Made by a program: the position numbers and the translations under genes
Assembly (NCBI RefSeq): GCF_029960815.1
Contig: NZ_JASBRE010000016.1
Location: 83,342 to 147,341, forward strand
Direction: 5' to 3'
DNA from: Pseudomonas sp. AL03
GTDB lineage: Bacteria > Pseudomonadota > Gammaproteobacteria > Pseudomonadales > Pseudomonadaceae
Length of the DNA stretch: 64,000 bases
The notes under the pieces: model-generated
The model's input: the letters and a program-made list of their open reading frames with translations, nothing else
The model's database searches: none
Told to the model about the DNA's origin: nothing
Part shown: positions 17,385 through 26,485 of the stretch, piece by piece
Position numbering within the stretch: the first letter of the stretch is position 1
How the letters are laid out: each line of letters starts with the position of its first letter

Positions 17385-17777
17385 ATGTCGGCGACTCAAA
17401 ATTACGGCACTGGCCGTCGCAAGACCGCAACCGCACGCGTTTTCCTGCGTCCGGGCACTGGTAACATCTCCATCAACAACCGCACCCTGGAAAATTTCTT
17501 CGGCCGCGAAACTGCCCGCATGGTAGTTCGTCAGCCGCTGGAACTGACTGAGACTGTCGAGAAATTCGACATCTACGTCACCGTGATCGGTGGTGGTGTA
17601 AGTGGTCAAGCTGGCGCAATCCGCCACGGTATCACTCGCGCACTGATGCAGTACGACGAAACCCTGCGTGGCGCTCTGCGCAAAGCTGGCTTCGTTACTC
17701 GCGATGCTCGTGAAGTTGAACGTAAGAAAGTTGGTCTGCGTAAAGCGCGTAAGCGTCCGCAGTACTCGAAGCGTTAA
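17385..17777 (+). CDS. rpsI: 30S ribosomal protein S9
   Basis: 130 residues, full length. NYGTGRRKTATARVFLRPG at the start and the basic tail KKVGLRKARKRPQYSKR, which reaches the P-site tRNA, are intact. Second gene of the operon with rplM, closed by a strong terminator. Confidence 0.98.
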   Translation: MSATQNYGTGRRKTATARVFLRPGTGNISINNRTLENFFGRETARMVVRQPLELTETVEKFDIYVTVIGGGVSGQAGAIRHGITRALMQYDETLRGALRKAGFVTRDAREVERKKVGLRKARKRPQYSKR

Positions 17778-17796
17778 TTCGCTTTCGCGTTCAAAA

Positions 17797-17835
17797 AGAA
17801 CGCCCAGTTTCCTCGCGAAGCTGGGCGTTTTTTTA
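17797..17835 (+). terminator. Rho-independent terminator of rplM-rpsI
   Basis: AACGCCCAG / CTGGGCGTT stem with a loop of about 11 bases followed by seven Ts, 20 bases after rpsI. Confidence 0.93.
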
Positions 17836-17871
17836 TGGGCGCGATTTACCAGGGAATTGCTCTGTGACAAC

Positions 17872-17898
17872 TTGCCACAGCCGTAGAAGCCCTATACT
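17872..17898 (+). promoter_or_regulatory. Possible petABC promoter
   Basis: TTGCCA and TATACT boxes lie upstream of the cytochrome bc1 operon, separated by only 15 bases; the spacing is short, so this is tentative. The leader to petA would be about 140 bases. Confidence 0.35.
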
Positions 17899-18044
17899 GC
17901 AAGGCTTGGCAGTGGAGCCCCTCGGTAATTACCTTGTCAGAATTGGGGCTTTTCATTACCATTCGGCAAAATTTTTATAAGTTCAGATTTTTACTTAGTA
18001 GACGCCTGATTTAACAGGCCACAAAGCTGATGGGAGAGGACTGA

Positions 18045-18638
18045 ATGAGCAATGACGGCGTGAATGCAGGCCGGCGTCGCTTCTTGGTAGCAGCCACATC
18101 CGTGGTGGGTGCTGCAGGAGCGGTGGGGGCTGCGGTCCCGTTCGTGGGGTCATGGTTTCCCAGTGCCAAGGCGAAAGCCGCAGGTGCACCGGTGAAGGTG
18201 AATGTCAGCAAAATCGAGCCAGGCCAGCAGATGATTGCTGAGTGGCGCGGTCAGCCGGTGTTCATTGTCCGCCGTACCGAGGAAATCCTGGGGAATCTGA
18301 AAAAGATCGAGGGCCAGCTATCTGACCCGACCTCCAAGAACTCGACACAACCGACTTATGTCGACCCGGAAACGCGTTCGATCAAGCCAGAGGTTCTGCT
18401 GCTGATCGGTATCTGCACACACCTGGGTTGCTCGCCGACCTTCCGTCCAGAAGTGGCGCCTGCGGATCTGGGCAAGGACTGGGTAGGTGGTTATTTCTGC
18501 CCTTGCCACGGTTCCCACTACGATCTGGCTGGTCGCGTCTACAAGTCGCAACCTGCGCCTTTGAACCTGCCAGTTCCCCCGCATTCCTATGAGACCGATG
18601 ACGTCATTGTCATTGGCGTCGATACGGAGAAAGCGTGA
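18045..18638 (+). CDS. petA: Ubiquinol-cytochrome c reductase, Rieske iron-sulfur subunit
   Basis: 197 residues. A twin-arginine type N-terminus (GRRRFLVAATS) leads into a single membrane anchor. The [2Fe-2S] ligands are Cys124-x-His126 in CTHLGC and Cys152/His155 in CPCHGS; C129 and C154 form the disulfide. Accepts electrons from ubiquinol at the Qo site of the bc1 complex and passes them to cytochrome c1. A GGGAGAGGA site precedes the ATG. First of three overlapping genes. Confidence 0.97.
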   Translation: MSNDGVNAGRRRFLVAATSVVGAAGAVGAAVPFVGSWFPSAKAKAAGAPVKVNVSKIEPGQQMIAEWRGQPVFIVRRTEEILGNLKKIEGQLSDPTSKNSTQPTYVDPETRSIKPEVLLLIGICTHLGCSPTFRPEVAPADLGKDWVGGYFCPCHGSHYDLAGRVYKSQPAPLNLPVPPHSYETDDVIVIGVDTEKA

Positions 18639-19849
18639 TGAGCAAGTTCATGGATTGGGTTGATGCGCGCTTTCCCGCGACCAAAATGTGGGAAGACCAT
18701 CTCAGCAAGTACTACGCTCCGAAAAACTTCAACTTCTTCTATTTCTTTGGCTCCCTTGCGCTGCTCGTTCTGGTCAACCAGATCGTTACCGGTGTCTGGC
18801 TGACCATGAGCTACACCCCGTCGGCGGAAGAGGCGTTTGCTTCCGTCGAATACATCATGCGCGACGTCGAGTACGGCTCGATCCTGCGTCTGCTGCACGC
18901 GGTCGGCGCTTCGATGTTCTTCATCGTGGTTTATCTGCACATGTTCCGTGGCTTGCTCTACGGTTCGTACCAGAAGCCGCGTGAGCTGGTGTGGGTCTTC
19001 GGCATGCTGATTTACCTGGCGCTGATGGCGGAAGCCTTTATGGGTTACCTGCTGCCGTGGGGGCAGATGTCCTACTGGGGCGCCCAGGTGATCATCTCGC
19101 TGTTCGGTGCGATCCCGGTCATCGGCAACGACCTGACTCAGTGGATCCGTGGTGATTACCTGATTTCCGGTATTACCCTGAACCGCTTCTTCGCCTTGCA
19201 CGTTGTTGCCTTGCCGATCGTGATCCTCGGTCTGGTGGTGCTGCACGTTCTGGCGCTGCACGAAGTCGGTTCGAACAACCCGGACGGCGTGGACATCAAG
19301 AAATACAAAGACGAAAACGGCGTACCGCTGGACGGCATTGCCTTCCACCCGTACTACACCGTGAAAGATATCGTCGGCGTGGTGGTGTTCCTGTTCATCT
19401 TCTGCTCGATCGTGTTCTTCTTCCCGGAAATGGGCGGCTACTTCCTCGAGAAGCCGAACTTTGAAGTGGCGAACGCCTTCAAGACGCCAGAGCACATCGC
19501 CCCGGTCTGGTACTTCACGCCGTTCTACGCGATTTTGCGGGCGGTTCCGGACAAGCTTCTGGGCGTTATCGCCATGGGGGCGGCCATCGCGGTGCTGTTC
19601 GTCCTGCCATGGCTGGACCGCAGCCCGGTCAAGTCGATGCGCTACAAAGGCTGGCTGAGCAAAATCTGGCTGGTGGTGTTCTGCGTTTCGTTCGTGATCC
19701 TCGGCATTCTGGGTGTTCTGGCCCCGACGCCAGGCCGTACGCTGCTGTCGCAGGTATGTACCTTCCTGTACTTCGCCTACTTCATTCTGATGCCTTTCTA
19801 CACCAGGCTCGAGAAGACCAAACCGGTTCCGGAAAGGGTGACTGGCTGA
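18638..19849 (+). CDS. petB: Ubiquinol-cytochrome c reductase, cytochrome b subunit
   Basis: 403 residues with about eight to nine membrane helices. Haem-ligating histidines lie in LLHAVGASMF and YLHMFRG (helix B) and FALHVVALP and LHVLALH (helix D); GQMSYWGAQ and the PEW-equivalent PVWYF loop form the quinol sites. Its ATG shares the A of petA's TGA, with the GGAGA site inside petA, so translation is coupled. A GTG lies one codon upstream. Confidence 0.97.
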   Translation: MSKFMDWVDARFPATKMWEDHLSKYYAPKNFNFFYFFGSLALLVLVNQIVTGVWLTMSYTPSAEEAFASVEYIMRDVEYGSILRLLHAVGASMFFIVVYLHMFRGLLYGSYQKPRELVWVFGMLIYLALMAEAFMGYLLPWGQMSYWGAQVIISLFGAIPVIGNDLTQWIRGDYLISGITLNRFFALHVVALPIVILGLVVLHVLALHEVGSNNPDGVDIKKYKDENGVPLDGIAFHPYYTVKDIVGVVVFLFIFCSIVFFFPEMGGYFLEKPNFEVANAFKTPEHIAPVWYFTPFYAILRAVPDKLLGVIAMGAAIAVLFVLPWLDRSPVKSMRYKGWLSKIWLVVFCVSFVILGILGVLAPTPGRTLLSQVCTFLYFAYFILMPFYTRLEKTKPVPERVTG

Positions 19850-20631
19850 TGAAAAAGCTATTTGCTGTACTGATTCTTGCTGCGATGCCTGTACTGTCCT
19901 TTGCGTCTGCATCTGGTGGTCCGGAGATGGAAAAAGTCGACATCGACGTTTCCGATAAAGCTGCCATGCAGGACGGCGCACGTACCTTCGCCAACTACTG
20001 CATGGGCTGCCACAGCGCCAAGTTCCAGCGCTACGAGCGTGTCGCCGATGATCTGGGCATTCCGCACGACCTGATGCTCTCGAAGCTGGTGTTCACCGGC
20101 GCCAAGATCGGCGACCACATGAGCATCGGCATGCAACCGGCTGACGCCAAAACCTGGTTCGGTGCGGCACCGCCCGACCTGACCCTGGTCGCCCGCGTTC
20201 GCGGCACTGACTGGCTCTACGGTTACCTGAAGTCCTTCTACGAAGACCCGTCGCGTCCTTGGGGCGTGAACAACAAGGTGTTCCCGAACGTCGGGATGCC
20301 TAACGTTCTGGTCGGCCTGCAGGGGCGTCAGGTGGTAGGCTGTAAACAAGTTCAAATCGTCGAAGACGGCAAGAAGCAATACGATCCGCTGACCGGTACG
20401 GCTTTGACTCATGAAGCCTGCGACCAGCTGACCATACTGCCGAAAACCGGCACGCTGAACGAAGAGCAGTTCGACGAGAAGGTCAAGAATCTGGTGACCT
20501 TCCTGGCCTACTCGGCCAACCCGGTGAAGCTGCAGCATCAGCGCATCGGTACCTATGTGTTGCTGTACCTGGCGTTCTTCTTCGTATTCGCTTACTTGCT
20601 CAAGCGTGAATACTGGAAAGACGTCCATTGA
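19849..20631 (+). CDS. petC: Ubiquinol-cytochrome c reductase, cytochrome c1
   Basis: 260 residues. Signal peptide of about 20 residues ending AFASA-like, covalent haem site CMGCH (51-55), Met ligand region (GMPNVLVGLQG) and one C-terminal membrane anchor (YVLLYLAFFFVFAYLL). Periplasmic electron exit of the bc1 complex. Start ATG 19849 overlaps the petB stop codon; a longer frame upstream is only petB read out of frame. Confidence 0.97.
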   Translation: MKKLFAVLILAAMPVLSFASASGGPEMEKVDIDVSDKAAMQDGARTFANYCMGCHSAKFQRYERVADDLGIPHDLMLSKLVFTGAKIGDHMSIGMQPADAKTWFGAAPPDLTLVARVRGTDWLYGYLKSFYEDPSRPWGVNNKVFPNVGMPNVLVGLQGRQVVGCKQVQIVEDGKKQYDPLTGTALTHEACDQLTILPKTGTLNEEQFDEKVKNLVTFLAYSANPVKLQHQRIGTYVLLYLAFFFVFAYLLKREYWKDVH

Positions 20632-20657
20632 TAAAGCTGTAAGCAATTGCTGTTAAT

Positions 20658-20744
20658 CGCGCGCGCCCAAGGGCGTCTCTGAAGGTGTAACGAGCCTGGT
20701 GAACCAGGCGTTACGGGAGGCGCCCTCTGGGCGCGCGCGTTTTT
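20658..20744 (+). terminator. Long two-tier hairpin terminator between petC and sspA
   Basis: Outer stem CGCGCGCGCCCAAGGGCG-like pairs with CGCCCTCTGGGCGCGCGCG and ends in five Ts; an inner stem GTAACG..CCTGGT / ACCAGG..CGTTAC sits within. Strong enough to end the pet operon, though sspA starts only 38 bases later, so read-through is possible. Confidence 0.8.
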
Positions 20745-20781
20745 CCGCTTCCGATAATTTCAACAAGCGAGGAGGACCGCC

Positions 20782-21399
20782 ATGGGCGTGACCAATCGGT
20801 TGGCCTGTTACTCCGACCCCGCCGACCACTATTCCCACCGAGTACGTATCGTACTTGCAGAGAAGGGTGTCAGCGCCGAGATCATTTACGTGGAAGCTGG
20901 TCGCCAGCCGCCTAAACTGATTGAAGTGAACCCTTACGGCAGCCTGCCTACCCTGGTCGATCGCGACCTGGCGTTGTGGGAGTCGACCGTGGTGATGGAA
21001 TATCTGGATGAGCGTTACCCGCACCCGCCGTTACTGCCGGTTTATCCTGTGGCGCGTGCCAACAGCCGTCTGCTGATTCATCGTATTCAGCGTGACTGGT
21101 GTGGTCTGGTGGATCTGATCCTGGATTCGAAGACCAAGGAAGCAGCCCGTGTTGTGGCTCGTAAAGAGCTGCGCGAAAGCCTGACCGGCGTATCGCCGTT
21201 GTTTGCCGACAAGCCGTTTTTCCTCAGTGAGGAACAAAGTCTGGTGGATTGCTGCCTATTACCAATACTCTGGCGATTGCCGATTTTGGGTATAGAACTG
21301 CCGCGGCCTGCCAAGCCGCTGCTTGATTACATGGAGCGCTCGTTTGCGCGTGAGGCTTTCCAGGCGAGTCTGTCTGGTGTCGAACGCGATATGCGCTAA
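20782..21399 (+). CDS. sspA: Stringent starvation protein A (GST-fold RNA polymerase-associated)
   Basis: 205 residues with a thioredoxin-like N-terminal half (YSDPADHYSHRVRIVLAEKG) and a helical GST C-terminal half; the PYGSLPTLVDRDL and VVMEYLDERYPHPPL segments are diagnostic. SspA binds RNA polymerase and supports stationary-phase and acid-stress gene expression, without GST activity. GAGGAGG ribosome site. Cotranscribed with sspB. Confidence 0.95.
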   Translation: MGVTNRLACYSDPADHYSHRVRIVLAEKGVSAEIIYVEAGRQPPKLIEVNPYGSLPTLVDRDLALWESTVVMEYLDERYPHPPLLPVYPVARANSRLLIHRIQRDWCGLVDLILDSKTKEAARVVARKELRESLTGVSPLFADKPFFLSEEQSLVDCCLLPILWRLPILGIELPRPAKPLLDYMERSFAREAFQASLSGVERDMR

Positions 21400-21415
21400 G
21401 GCTTAAGGAGCCGCT

Positions 21416-21829
21416 ATGAACTCCAGTCGACCTTATCTGGTCCGCGCGCTCTACGAGTGGATTGTGGACAACGATTGCACCCCGCACATGCTGGTCAATT
21501 CTGAGTATCCGTCGGTGCAGGTGCCTCAGGGTTTTGCCAGTGACGGACAGATTGTCTTGAACGTATCGCCGGCAGCCGTGCGTCATCTGCACATGGACAA
21601 CGAAGCGGTCAGCTTCGAGGGGCGCTTCGGTGGCGTGCCGCACACCCTGTACGTGCCTATCGCATCGATCCTGGGCATTTACGCTCGGGAGAACGGTCAG
21701 GGCATGGTGTTCGATCTTGAATCGCCTGGGGAAGACGAGGAAGAGATCGAGCCGGAGGACGATATTCCGCCACCCGACAGCGAGCCGCCGCGTCCCAGCG
21801 GTCGACCCAGTTTGAAAGTGGTGAAGTAA
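21416..21829 (+). CDS. sspB: ClpXP protease specificity-enhancing factor SspB
   Basis: 137 residues. An SspB fold (about 1-105; RPYLVRALYEWIVDN, NLSPAAVRHL-like) binds ssrA tags, and an acidic linker (DEEEIEPEDDIPPPD) ends in RPSLKVVK, the conserved tail that docks on ClpX. Delivers ssrA-tagged proteins from stalled ribosomes to ClpXP. AAGGAG site; 16 bases after sspA. Confidence 0.96.
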   Translation: MNSSRPYLVRALYEWIVDNDCTPHMLVNSEYPSVQVPQGFASDGQIVLNVSPAAVRHLHMDNEAVSFEGRFGGVPHTLYVPIASILGIYARENGQGMVFDLESPGEDEEEIEPEDDIPPPDSEPPRPSGRPSLKVVK

Positions 21830-21830
21830 T

Positions 21831-21862
21831 AAAAAAGGCGATCCGGATGGATCGCCTTTTTT
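21831..21862. terminator. Bidirectional terminator between sspB and dolP
   Basis: AAAAAAGGCGATCC / GGATCGCCTTTTTT with a 4-base loop; perfect stem with A- and T-tracts on either side. Confidence 0.95.
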
Positions 21863-21880
21863 GTGCCTGCGGTTTGCGTG

Positions 21881-22459
21881 TCAGTCGATGTATTCAAACA
21901 GCTTCACGATCTTCTGCACGCCGGAAACGCCTTGCACCAGGTTGGTGGCCTGAGCCGCCTCCTGCTTGGTCAGCAGGCCCAGCAGGTAGACGATGCCGTT
22001 CTCGGTGACGACCTTGATGCGCGAACCCGGGATGTTCGGGTCAGTGAGCATTTGGGTCTTGATCTTGGAAGTCAGCCAGGTGTCGTTCTGGCGGGCAAGG
22101 AAGCCGGAGGGTGGCAGGACCTGCAGTTCGTTATGGACCGTCTTCACGCGCTGAACAGCCGCAGCGGCTTGTTCGGCCTTGGCCTTGAGGTCTGCGCGCG
22201 GGGTTTGCCCGGCGAGCAGTACGACACCGTTGAAGCTGGTGACAACGATGTGCGAGTCGTTGTCCAGGGCTGGATCGGCCTTGGCGATGTTCACGCCGAC
22301 CTTGGTGTCGATCAGCGAGTCGTCGATCTTGCTGCCGAAGGTGCGGGTGCCGCGGTCATCTTCAATCGGCGCTTCACGGCTGGCGTTAACCACCGAGGTG
22401 CAGCCGCTGATACCGAGGCACAGGGTCAAGGCCAGAAGGCCTAGGCGATTAGGGGTCAT
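21881..22459 (-). CDS. dolP: BON-domain outer-membrane lipoprotein (DolP/YraP)
   Basis: 192 residues. Lipobox LGISGC (Cys20), then two BON domains at about 47-112 and 125-190 (the second with SRIKVVTENGIVYLLGLLT). DolP sits on the inner face of the outer membrane, binds anionic lipid and supports BamA and envelope integrity. The start codon overlaps the stop of diaA, so the two are translationally coupled. Confidence 0.93.
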   Translation of the reverse strand: MTPNRLGLLALTLCLGISGCTSVVNASREAPIEDDRGTRTFGSKIDDSLIDTKVGVNIAKADPALDNDSHIVVTSFNGVVLLAGQTPRADLKAKAEQAAAAVQRVKTVHNELQVLPPSGFLARQNDTWLTSKIKTQMLTDPNIPGSRIKVVTENGIVYLLGLLTKQEAAQATNLVQGVSGVQKIVKLFEYID

Positions 22460-23049
22460 TCTTCACTCCCGAACAGTTGGCTGTCGATCAAATCGCAAAG
22501 GCAATGGATCGCCAGCAGGTGGACTTCCTGAATACGTGCAGTGACGTTGGCCGGTACGCGAATCTCGACGTCCTCGGGCAATAGCAGCGACGCCATGCCG
22601 CCGCCGTCGCGCCCCGTCAATGCTACGACAATCATTTCGCGATCATGTGCGGACTGGATCGCTTGAATAATGTTCGCCGAGTTGCCGCTGGTGGAAATCG
22701 CCAGCAATACGTCACCCGGCTGGCCGAGGGCACGGATCTGTTTGGAGAAAATTTCGTTGTAGCTGTAGTCGTTGGCAATCGAGGTGATCGTCGAGCTGTC
22801 GGTGGTCAATGCGATGGCTGGCAGGCTCGGACGTTCGCGCTCGAAGCGATTGAGCAACTCGGACGAGAAGTGCTGGGCGTCACCGGCGGAACCGCCGTTG
22901 CCGCAGGACAGCATTTTGCCTTCGTTGAGCAGGGCGTTGACCATCACCTGGCTGGCTTGCTCGATGTGCGGTGCAAGTACGTCCATCGCCATTTGCTTGG
23001 TGTCGATACTGGCCTGAAAAAGCTGGCGAATTCGGGATTGCATGTCCAT
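22456..23049 (-). CDS. diaA: SIS-domain protein DiaA / phosphoheptose isomerase-like
   Basis: 197 residues, SIS sugar-isomerase fold (MLSCGNGGSAGDAQHFSSEL, LAISTSGNSANII, ALTGRDGGGM). In this genomic position (before dolP, after yraN) the E. coli counterpart is DiaA, which binds DnaA and promotes timely replication initiation; many pseudomonads annotate it as GmhA, the LPS heptose enzyme. Sequence alone does not separate these. Start ATG 23049 (MDMQSRIRQLF) by homology; the frame is open 36 bases further. Confidence 0.88.
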   Translation of the reverse strand: MDMQSRIRQLFQASIDTKQMAMDVLAPHIEQASQVMVNALLNEGKMLSCGNGGSAGDAQHFSSELLNRFERERPSLPAIALTTDSSTITSIANDYSYNEIFSKQIRALGQPGDVLLAISTSGNSANIIQAIQSAHDREMIVVALTGRDGGGMASLLLPEDVEIRVPANVTARIQEVHLLAIHCLCDLIDSQLFGSEE

Positions 23050-23153
23050 CTGTGTGACCTTAATTAGCGCGGCTACTCGGCACATGAATGTGCAGCCCGC
23101 AAAGCAAAGAGCAAAAGTGTTGGGTGAAAGTATCCGGTTCGGGACGCACGCGA

Positions 23154-23516
23154 TCAGCTGTCGAAGGCATTCTGCAACCAGTTCAGCTGATCAAGGTTGC
23201 TGTCGATGGCAACCACGTCGAAACGGCAAGGGGAATTGGCCCAACGCGACTCGCGCTGAAGAAAATACTGCGCGGCAAATATCAGTTTCTGCCGTTTGCG
23301 CTCATCGATGCTATCAAGCGCGCCACCCCATTGAGTGTTTTTTCTGTAGCGGACTTCGACGAATACTACTGTATCGCCATCAAGCATGACCAGATCAAGC
23401 TCGCCGCGTTTACACAACCAGTTCTGCGCCAGCAGGCACAGACCCTGTTGTTGAAGATGCTCGAGCGCATGACGCTCGGCATCTTTACCGCTTTGCTGGC
23501 GTGACCTGTCGGGCAT
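23154..23516 (-). CDS. yraN: YraN family protein (UPF0102, endonuclease-like fold)
   Basis: 120 residues. The restriction-endonuclease-like core is visible: GKDAERHALEHL, then GELDLVMLDGDTVVFVEVRYRK with the D...ExK-type acidic/basic residues. Function unproven in the family. The ATG at 23516 shares a base with the lpoA stop codon, so it is coupled to lpoA. Confidence 0.92.
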   Translation of the reverse strand: MPDRSRQQSGKDAERHALEHLQQQGLCLLAQNWLCKRGELDLVMLDGDTVVFVEVRYRKNTQWGGALDSIDERKRQKLIFAAQYFLQRESRWANSPCRFDVVAIDSNLDQLNWLQNAFDS

Positions 23517-25327
23517 CAGCGCGAGGTGTCCGGCAGGCGTTGAACCTGACCGTTCACGAACTGTGCCCACGGCAACTGACGCACGACACGTTGGTTCTGA
23601 GTCATGCCCAGGCTGCCTGATTGACCTTCGATGCGGCTGTCGGGCAAGGCCTTGAGTTGCCCCAGGCGTGGTGCCAGGCTATAGGCGTCGACACCCATCG
23701 CGTACAGGCGGCCCAGGCTGCCAGCAGCTTGCGGCCATTGAGCCGTCACTTGTTTGCGCAATGGATCGTTGGCCTCCAGCAACCATGGGGTTTCGCAGAA
23801 GCGAATGCCGTTCATGTCGTTGTACTGATTCACATCACCGCTGGCGCTGAACACGTGGGAGGTGGCGTAAACCGGCACGTCACCGGCGTACTGGAAGTTC
23901 AGGGTCGGCTTGATCTGCTGGGCTTGCTGAGGCGTTGCGGCCAGGAAGATGAACTCGATGTCCTGGCGACGCGAAGGCTGTGCGGCTACCTGCGAGCCAA
24001 CGGTGCTTTGCAGGCTCTTGGCACGACCTTCGCTCTGACGCAGCTGGAACATGTCGGCAATCTGCTGGGCCAGTTGAACCGGTTGGTCGACCCGTTCGGT
24101 AGCGACGATGCTGCCACCGTTGGCCTGCCAATCCTGGCTGAACGCTCTCAACACGCGATCGCCCCATTCGCCTTTTGGCACCATGATGGCTGCGCGATGC
24201 AGGCCATCGGCGCGAGCACGACGCGACACTTCGCGAGCTTCGTCTTCAGCAGCAAGACCAAACTGGAACAGCTGGGCCGGACCTTGTTCGCCTTCGCTGT
24301 AATTCAGCGCCAGGGTGGTGATCGGCAGTTGTGGGCGAGCGCTGAGCTGTTTGACCAGCGGCTTCTCCAGCGGGCCGACGACCAGTTGCACGCCATTGGC
24401 CTGCGCCTTGCGATAAAACTCGTCCATGGACGTCAGGCGCGAGCTGTCATAGAACTCGATGGCTGGCGGCTTCTGCCCGGCTTGTTGCGCCTGGTAGTGA
24501 GCGGCCATGAAGCCTTCGCGCAGTGCTTTGCCGACCGACGCCAGCGGGCCGTCTTGTGGCAGCAGCAGGGCGATTTTGCCCAGGGGCTGGCTGGCCAGCT
24601 CCTTGAGCTTGGTCAGTGGCAACGGCAATTGAATGGCGGCCGGGTGCTTTGGATTCTGCGCGCGCCAGTTGTCGATCGCGGCTTGCTGCTGTTCCAGGGT
24701 GCCGGCAGTTTTCACCGCCAGTGCCAGGCCCATCCAGCCGCCGAGGTCGTCGGTGGAGGTTGGCTGCAATTGATCGGTTGGCAACGAAGCGATCAGGGTC
24801 CAGATCGCTTCGTGGTTTTTGCTGGCCGCTTCACCTTCGAGCATTGGCGCAATAAAGATGCGCTCCCGTGCGGCGGCCAGGGTCTGGCCATCGGCTTCAA
24901 GGGCGCGTGCATGAACGGTGCCGGTGCGAACCTGTTGCTCGACCGGCAGTTCGCTCAGGCGTTGCAGGCTTGGATGACTCAAGGCCGTCAGCGCCGCTTT
25001 GGGCTGATTGCGAACCATGGCCAGTTCAGCCGCCAGGGTGCTGGCGAAAACCTGTTGGCCAGGCTTGAGTTGTTCGACGGGGACTTGTTGCAGGATTTGC
25101 GCGGACTGGCCGGCATTCCCCTGACGATAAGCCAGGTCAGCCGCGCTCAGGCGCAACAGGGCGGCTTTTTCCGGGTCTTTGCTTTGGGCGGCCTGTGCGA
25201 GCAATTGCTCGATACTGGCATCCGGGGTCCGTGGAAGTTCGCCAAGGCTGGAGGAGGGCGAGCTGGCGCAAGCCGCCAGCAAGGCAGCGAGGCAGAGGGC
25301 AGTGAGCAGCCGCAGGCAAGCGATCAT
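23516..25327 (-). CDS. lpoA: Penicillin-binding protein activator LpoA
   Basis: 603 residues. Lipobox LAALLAAC (Cys20), an Ala/Gln-rich TPR-like N-terminal domain (about 30-250) and a periplasmic-binding-protein fold C-terminal domain (about 255-590; KIALLLPQDGPLASVGKALREGF). Outer-membrane lipoprotein that reaches through peptidoglycan to stimulate the PBP1A synthase. First gene of the lpoA-yraN-(diaA-dolP) unit, divergent from rsmI. Confidence 0.94.
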   Translation of the reverse strand: MIACLRLLTALCLAALLAACASSPSSSLGELPRTPDASIEQLLAQAAQSKDPEKAALLRLSAADLAYRQGNAGQSAQILQQVPVEQLKPGQQVFASTLAAELAMVRNQPKAALTALSHPSLQRLSELPVEQQVRTGTVHARALEADGQTLAAARERIFIAPMLEGEAASKNHEAIWTLIASLPTDQLQPTSTDDLGGWMGLALAVKTAGTLEQQQAAIDNWRAQNPKHPAAIQLPLPLTKLKELASQPLGKIALLLPQDGPLASVGKALREGFMAAHYQAQQAGQKPPAIEFYDSSRLTSMDEFYRKAQANGVQLVVGPLEKPLVKQLSARPQLPITTLALNYSEGEQGPAQLFQFGLAAEDEAREVSRRARADGLHRAAIMVPKGEWGDRVLRAFSQDWQANGGSIVATERVDQPVQLAQQIADMFQLRQSEGRAKSLQSTVGSQVAAQPSRRQDIEFIFLAATPQQAQQIKPTLNFQYAGDVPVYATSHVFSASGDVNQYNDMNGIRFCETPWLLEANDPLRKQVTAQWPQAAGSLGRLYAMGVDAYSLAPRLGQLKALPDSRIEGQSGSLGMTQNQRVVRQLPWAQFVNGQVQRLPDTSR

Positions 25328-25537
25328 GTAAGTGTTCCTGATACTCGATCAAATTAGCGTGGAATTGTACCCAAGCACTGGCCGGGGCGCGATGTTACTG
25401 GTGTGAATCGATCAATTTAGCTCGTGCAAATGTTGCGGCACTGCAAAAAAAGCTGCAAAGCCGAGGGCTGCTTGCGCGTATCGCGAGCGTCACGACGCGC
25501 TACAATGGCGGCTTTTACCGATCATGAGGTGTGCGCT

Positions 25538-26410
25538 TTGACTGCTCCAGGTGCTTTGAATTCCGCTGCTGGCTCGCTTTATGTGGTGGCGACGCCCATC
25601 GGCAACCTGGACGATATCAGTGCGCGTGCGCTGAAGATCCTGCGCGAGGTCGCCCTGATCGCCGCCGAAGATACCCGCCATTCCCAGCGATTGATGCAGC
25701 ATTTCGGCATTCCTACACCGCTGGCGGCCTGCCATGAACACAATGAACGGGATGAAGGTAGCCGCTTTATCGCCCGCTTGCTCGCCGGCGACGATGTGGC
25801 GCTGATTTCCGATGCCGGCACGCCGTTGATTTCCGATCCGGGTTATCACCTCGTGCGTCAGGCCCGTGCTGCGGGAATTAATGTTGTGCCGGTTCCGGGC
25901 GCCTGCGCTCTGATCGCGGCGTTGTCGGCGGCGGGGCTGCCGTCGGACCGTTTCATCTTCGAAGGCTTCCTGCCGGCCAAGGCTGTCGGTCGGCGCGCTC
26001 GTCTTGAATTGGTAAAGGAAGAACCGCGCACGCTGATCTTCTATGAAGCCCCGCACCGGATCCTTGAGTGCCTGCAAGACATGGAGCTGGTATTCGGCGG
26101 CGAACGTCCAGCGTTGCTGGCGCGCGAGCTGACCAAGACTTTCGAAACCCTTAAAGGCTTGCCGCTGGCCGAATTACGCGAGTTCGTCGAGTCAGACAGC
26201 AATCAGCAGCGCGGCGAGTGCGTGGTGTTGGTGGCGGGTTGGTCTGCCCCCGAGACCGAGGACGCCGTCAGCAGTGAAGCGATGCGCATTCTGAATCTGT
26301 TGCTTGAAGAAATGCCGCTCAAGCGTGCCGCAGCCTTGGCGGCGCAAATTACCGGGGAGCGCAAAAATGTTCTCTACCAGGTTGCGCTGGACAAACAGAA
26401 GGGCGAGTAA
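25538..26410 (+). CDS. rsmI: 16S rRNA (cytidine-1402-2'-O)-methyltransferase
   Basis: 290 residues from the preferred start. Tetrapyrrole-methylase fold: LYVVATPIGNLDDIS, AEDTRHSQRL, ISDAGTPLISDPGY and VPVPGACALIAALSAAGL are family signatures. Methylates the ribose of C1402 in the ribosomal P site. I place the start at TTG 25538, 6 bases after GAGGTG; a GTG at 25529 and longer readings to 25424 are possible. Divergent from lpoA. Confidence 0.93.
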   Translation: MTAPGALNSAAGSLYVVATPIGNLDDISARALKILREVALIAAEDTRHSQRLMQHFGIPTPLAACHEHNERDEGSRFIARLLAGDDVALISDAGTPLISDPGYHLVRQARAAGINVVPVPGACALIAALSAAGLPSDRFIFEGFLPAKAVGRRARLELVKEEPRTLIFYEAPHRILECLQDMELVFGGERPALLARELTKTFETLKGLPLAELREFVESDSNQQRGECVVLVAGWSAPETEDAVSSEAMRILNLLLEEMPLKRAAALAAQITGERKNVLYQVALDKQKGE

Positions 26411-26485
26411 AACCCGACGTGTAGAAGGGGTTCAAGGCGTTTAGCACTTGTTCTTCAGACGCTCTGCCGTTAACCTTTGCGGCGG

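Noticed and set aside
18587..19981. A 464-residue open frame on the minus strand
   Set aside because: It lies opposite petA-petB-petC, is His/Gln/Arg-rich with no recognisable domain, and results from GC-rich codon use of the real genes.
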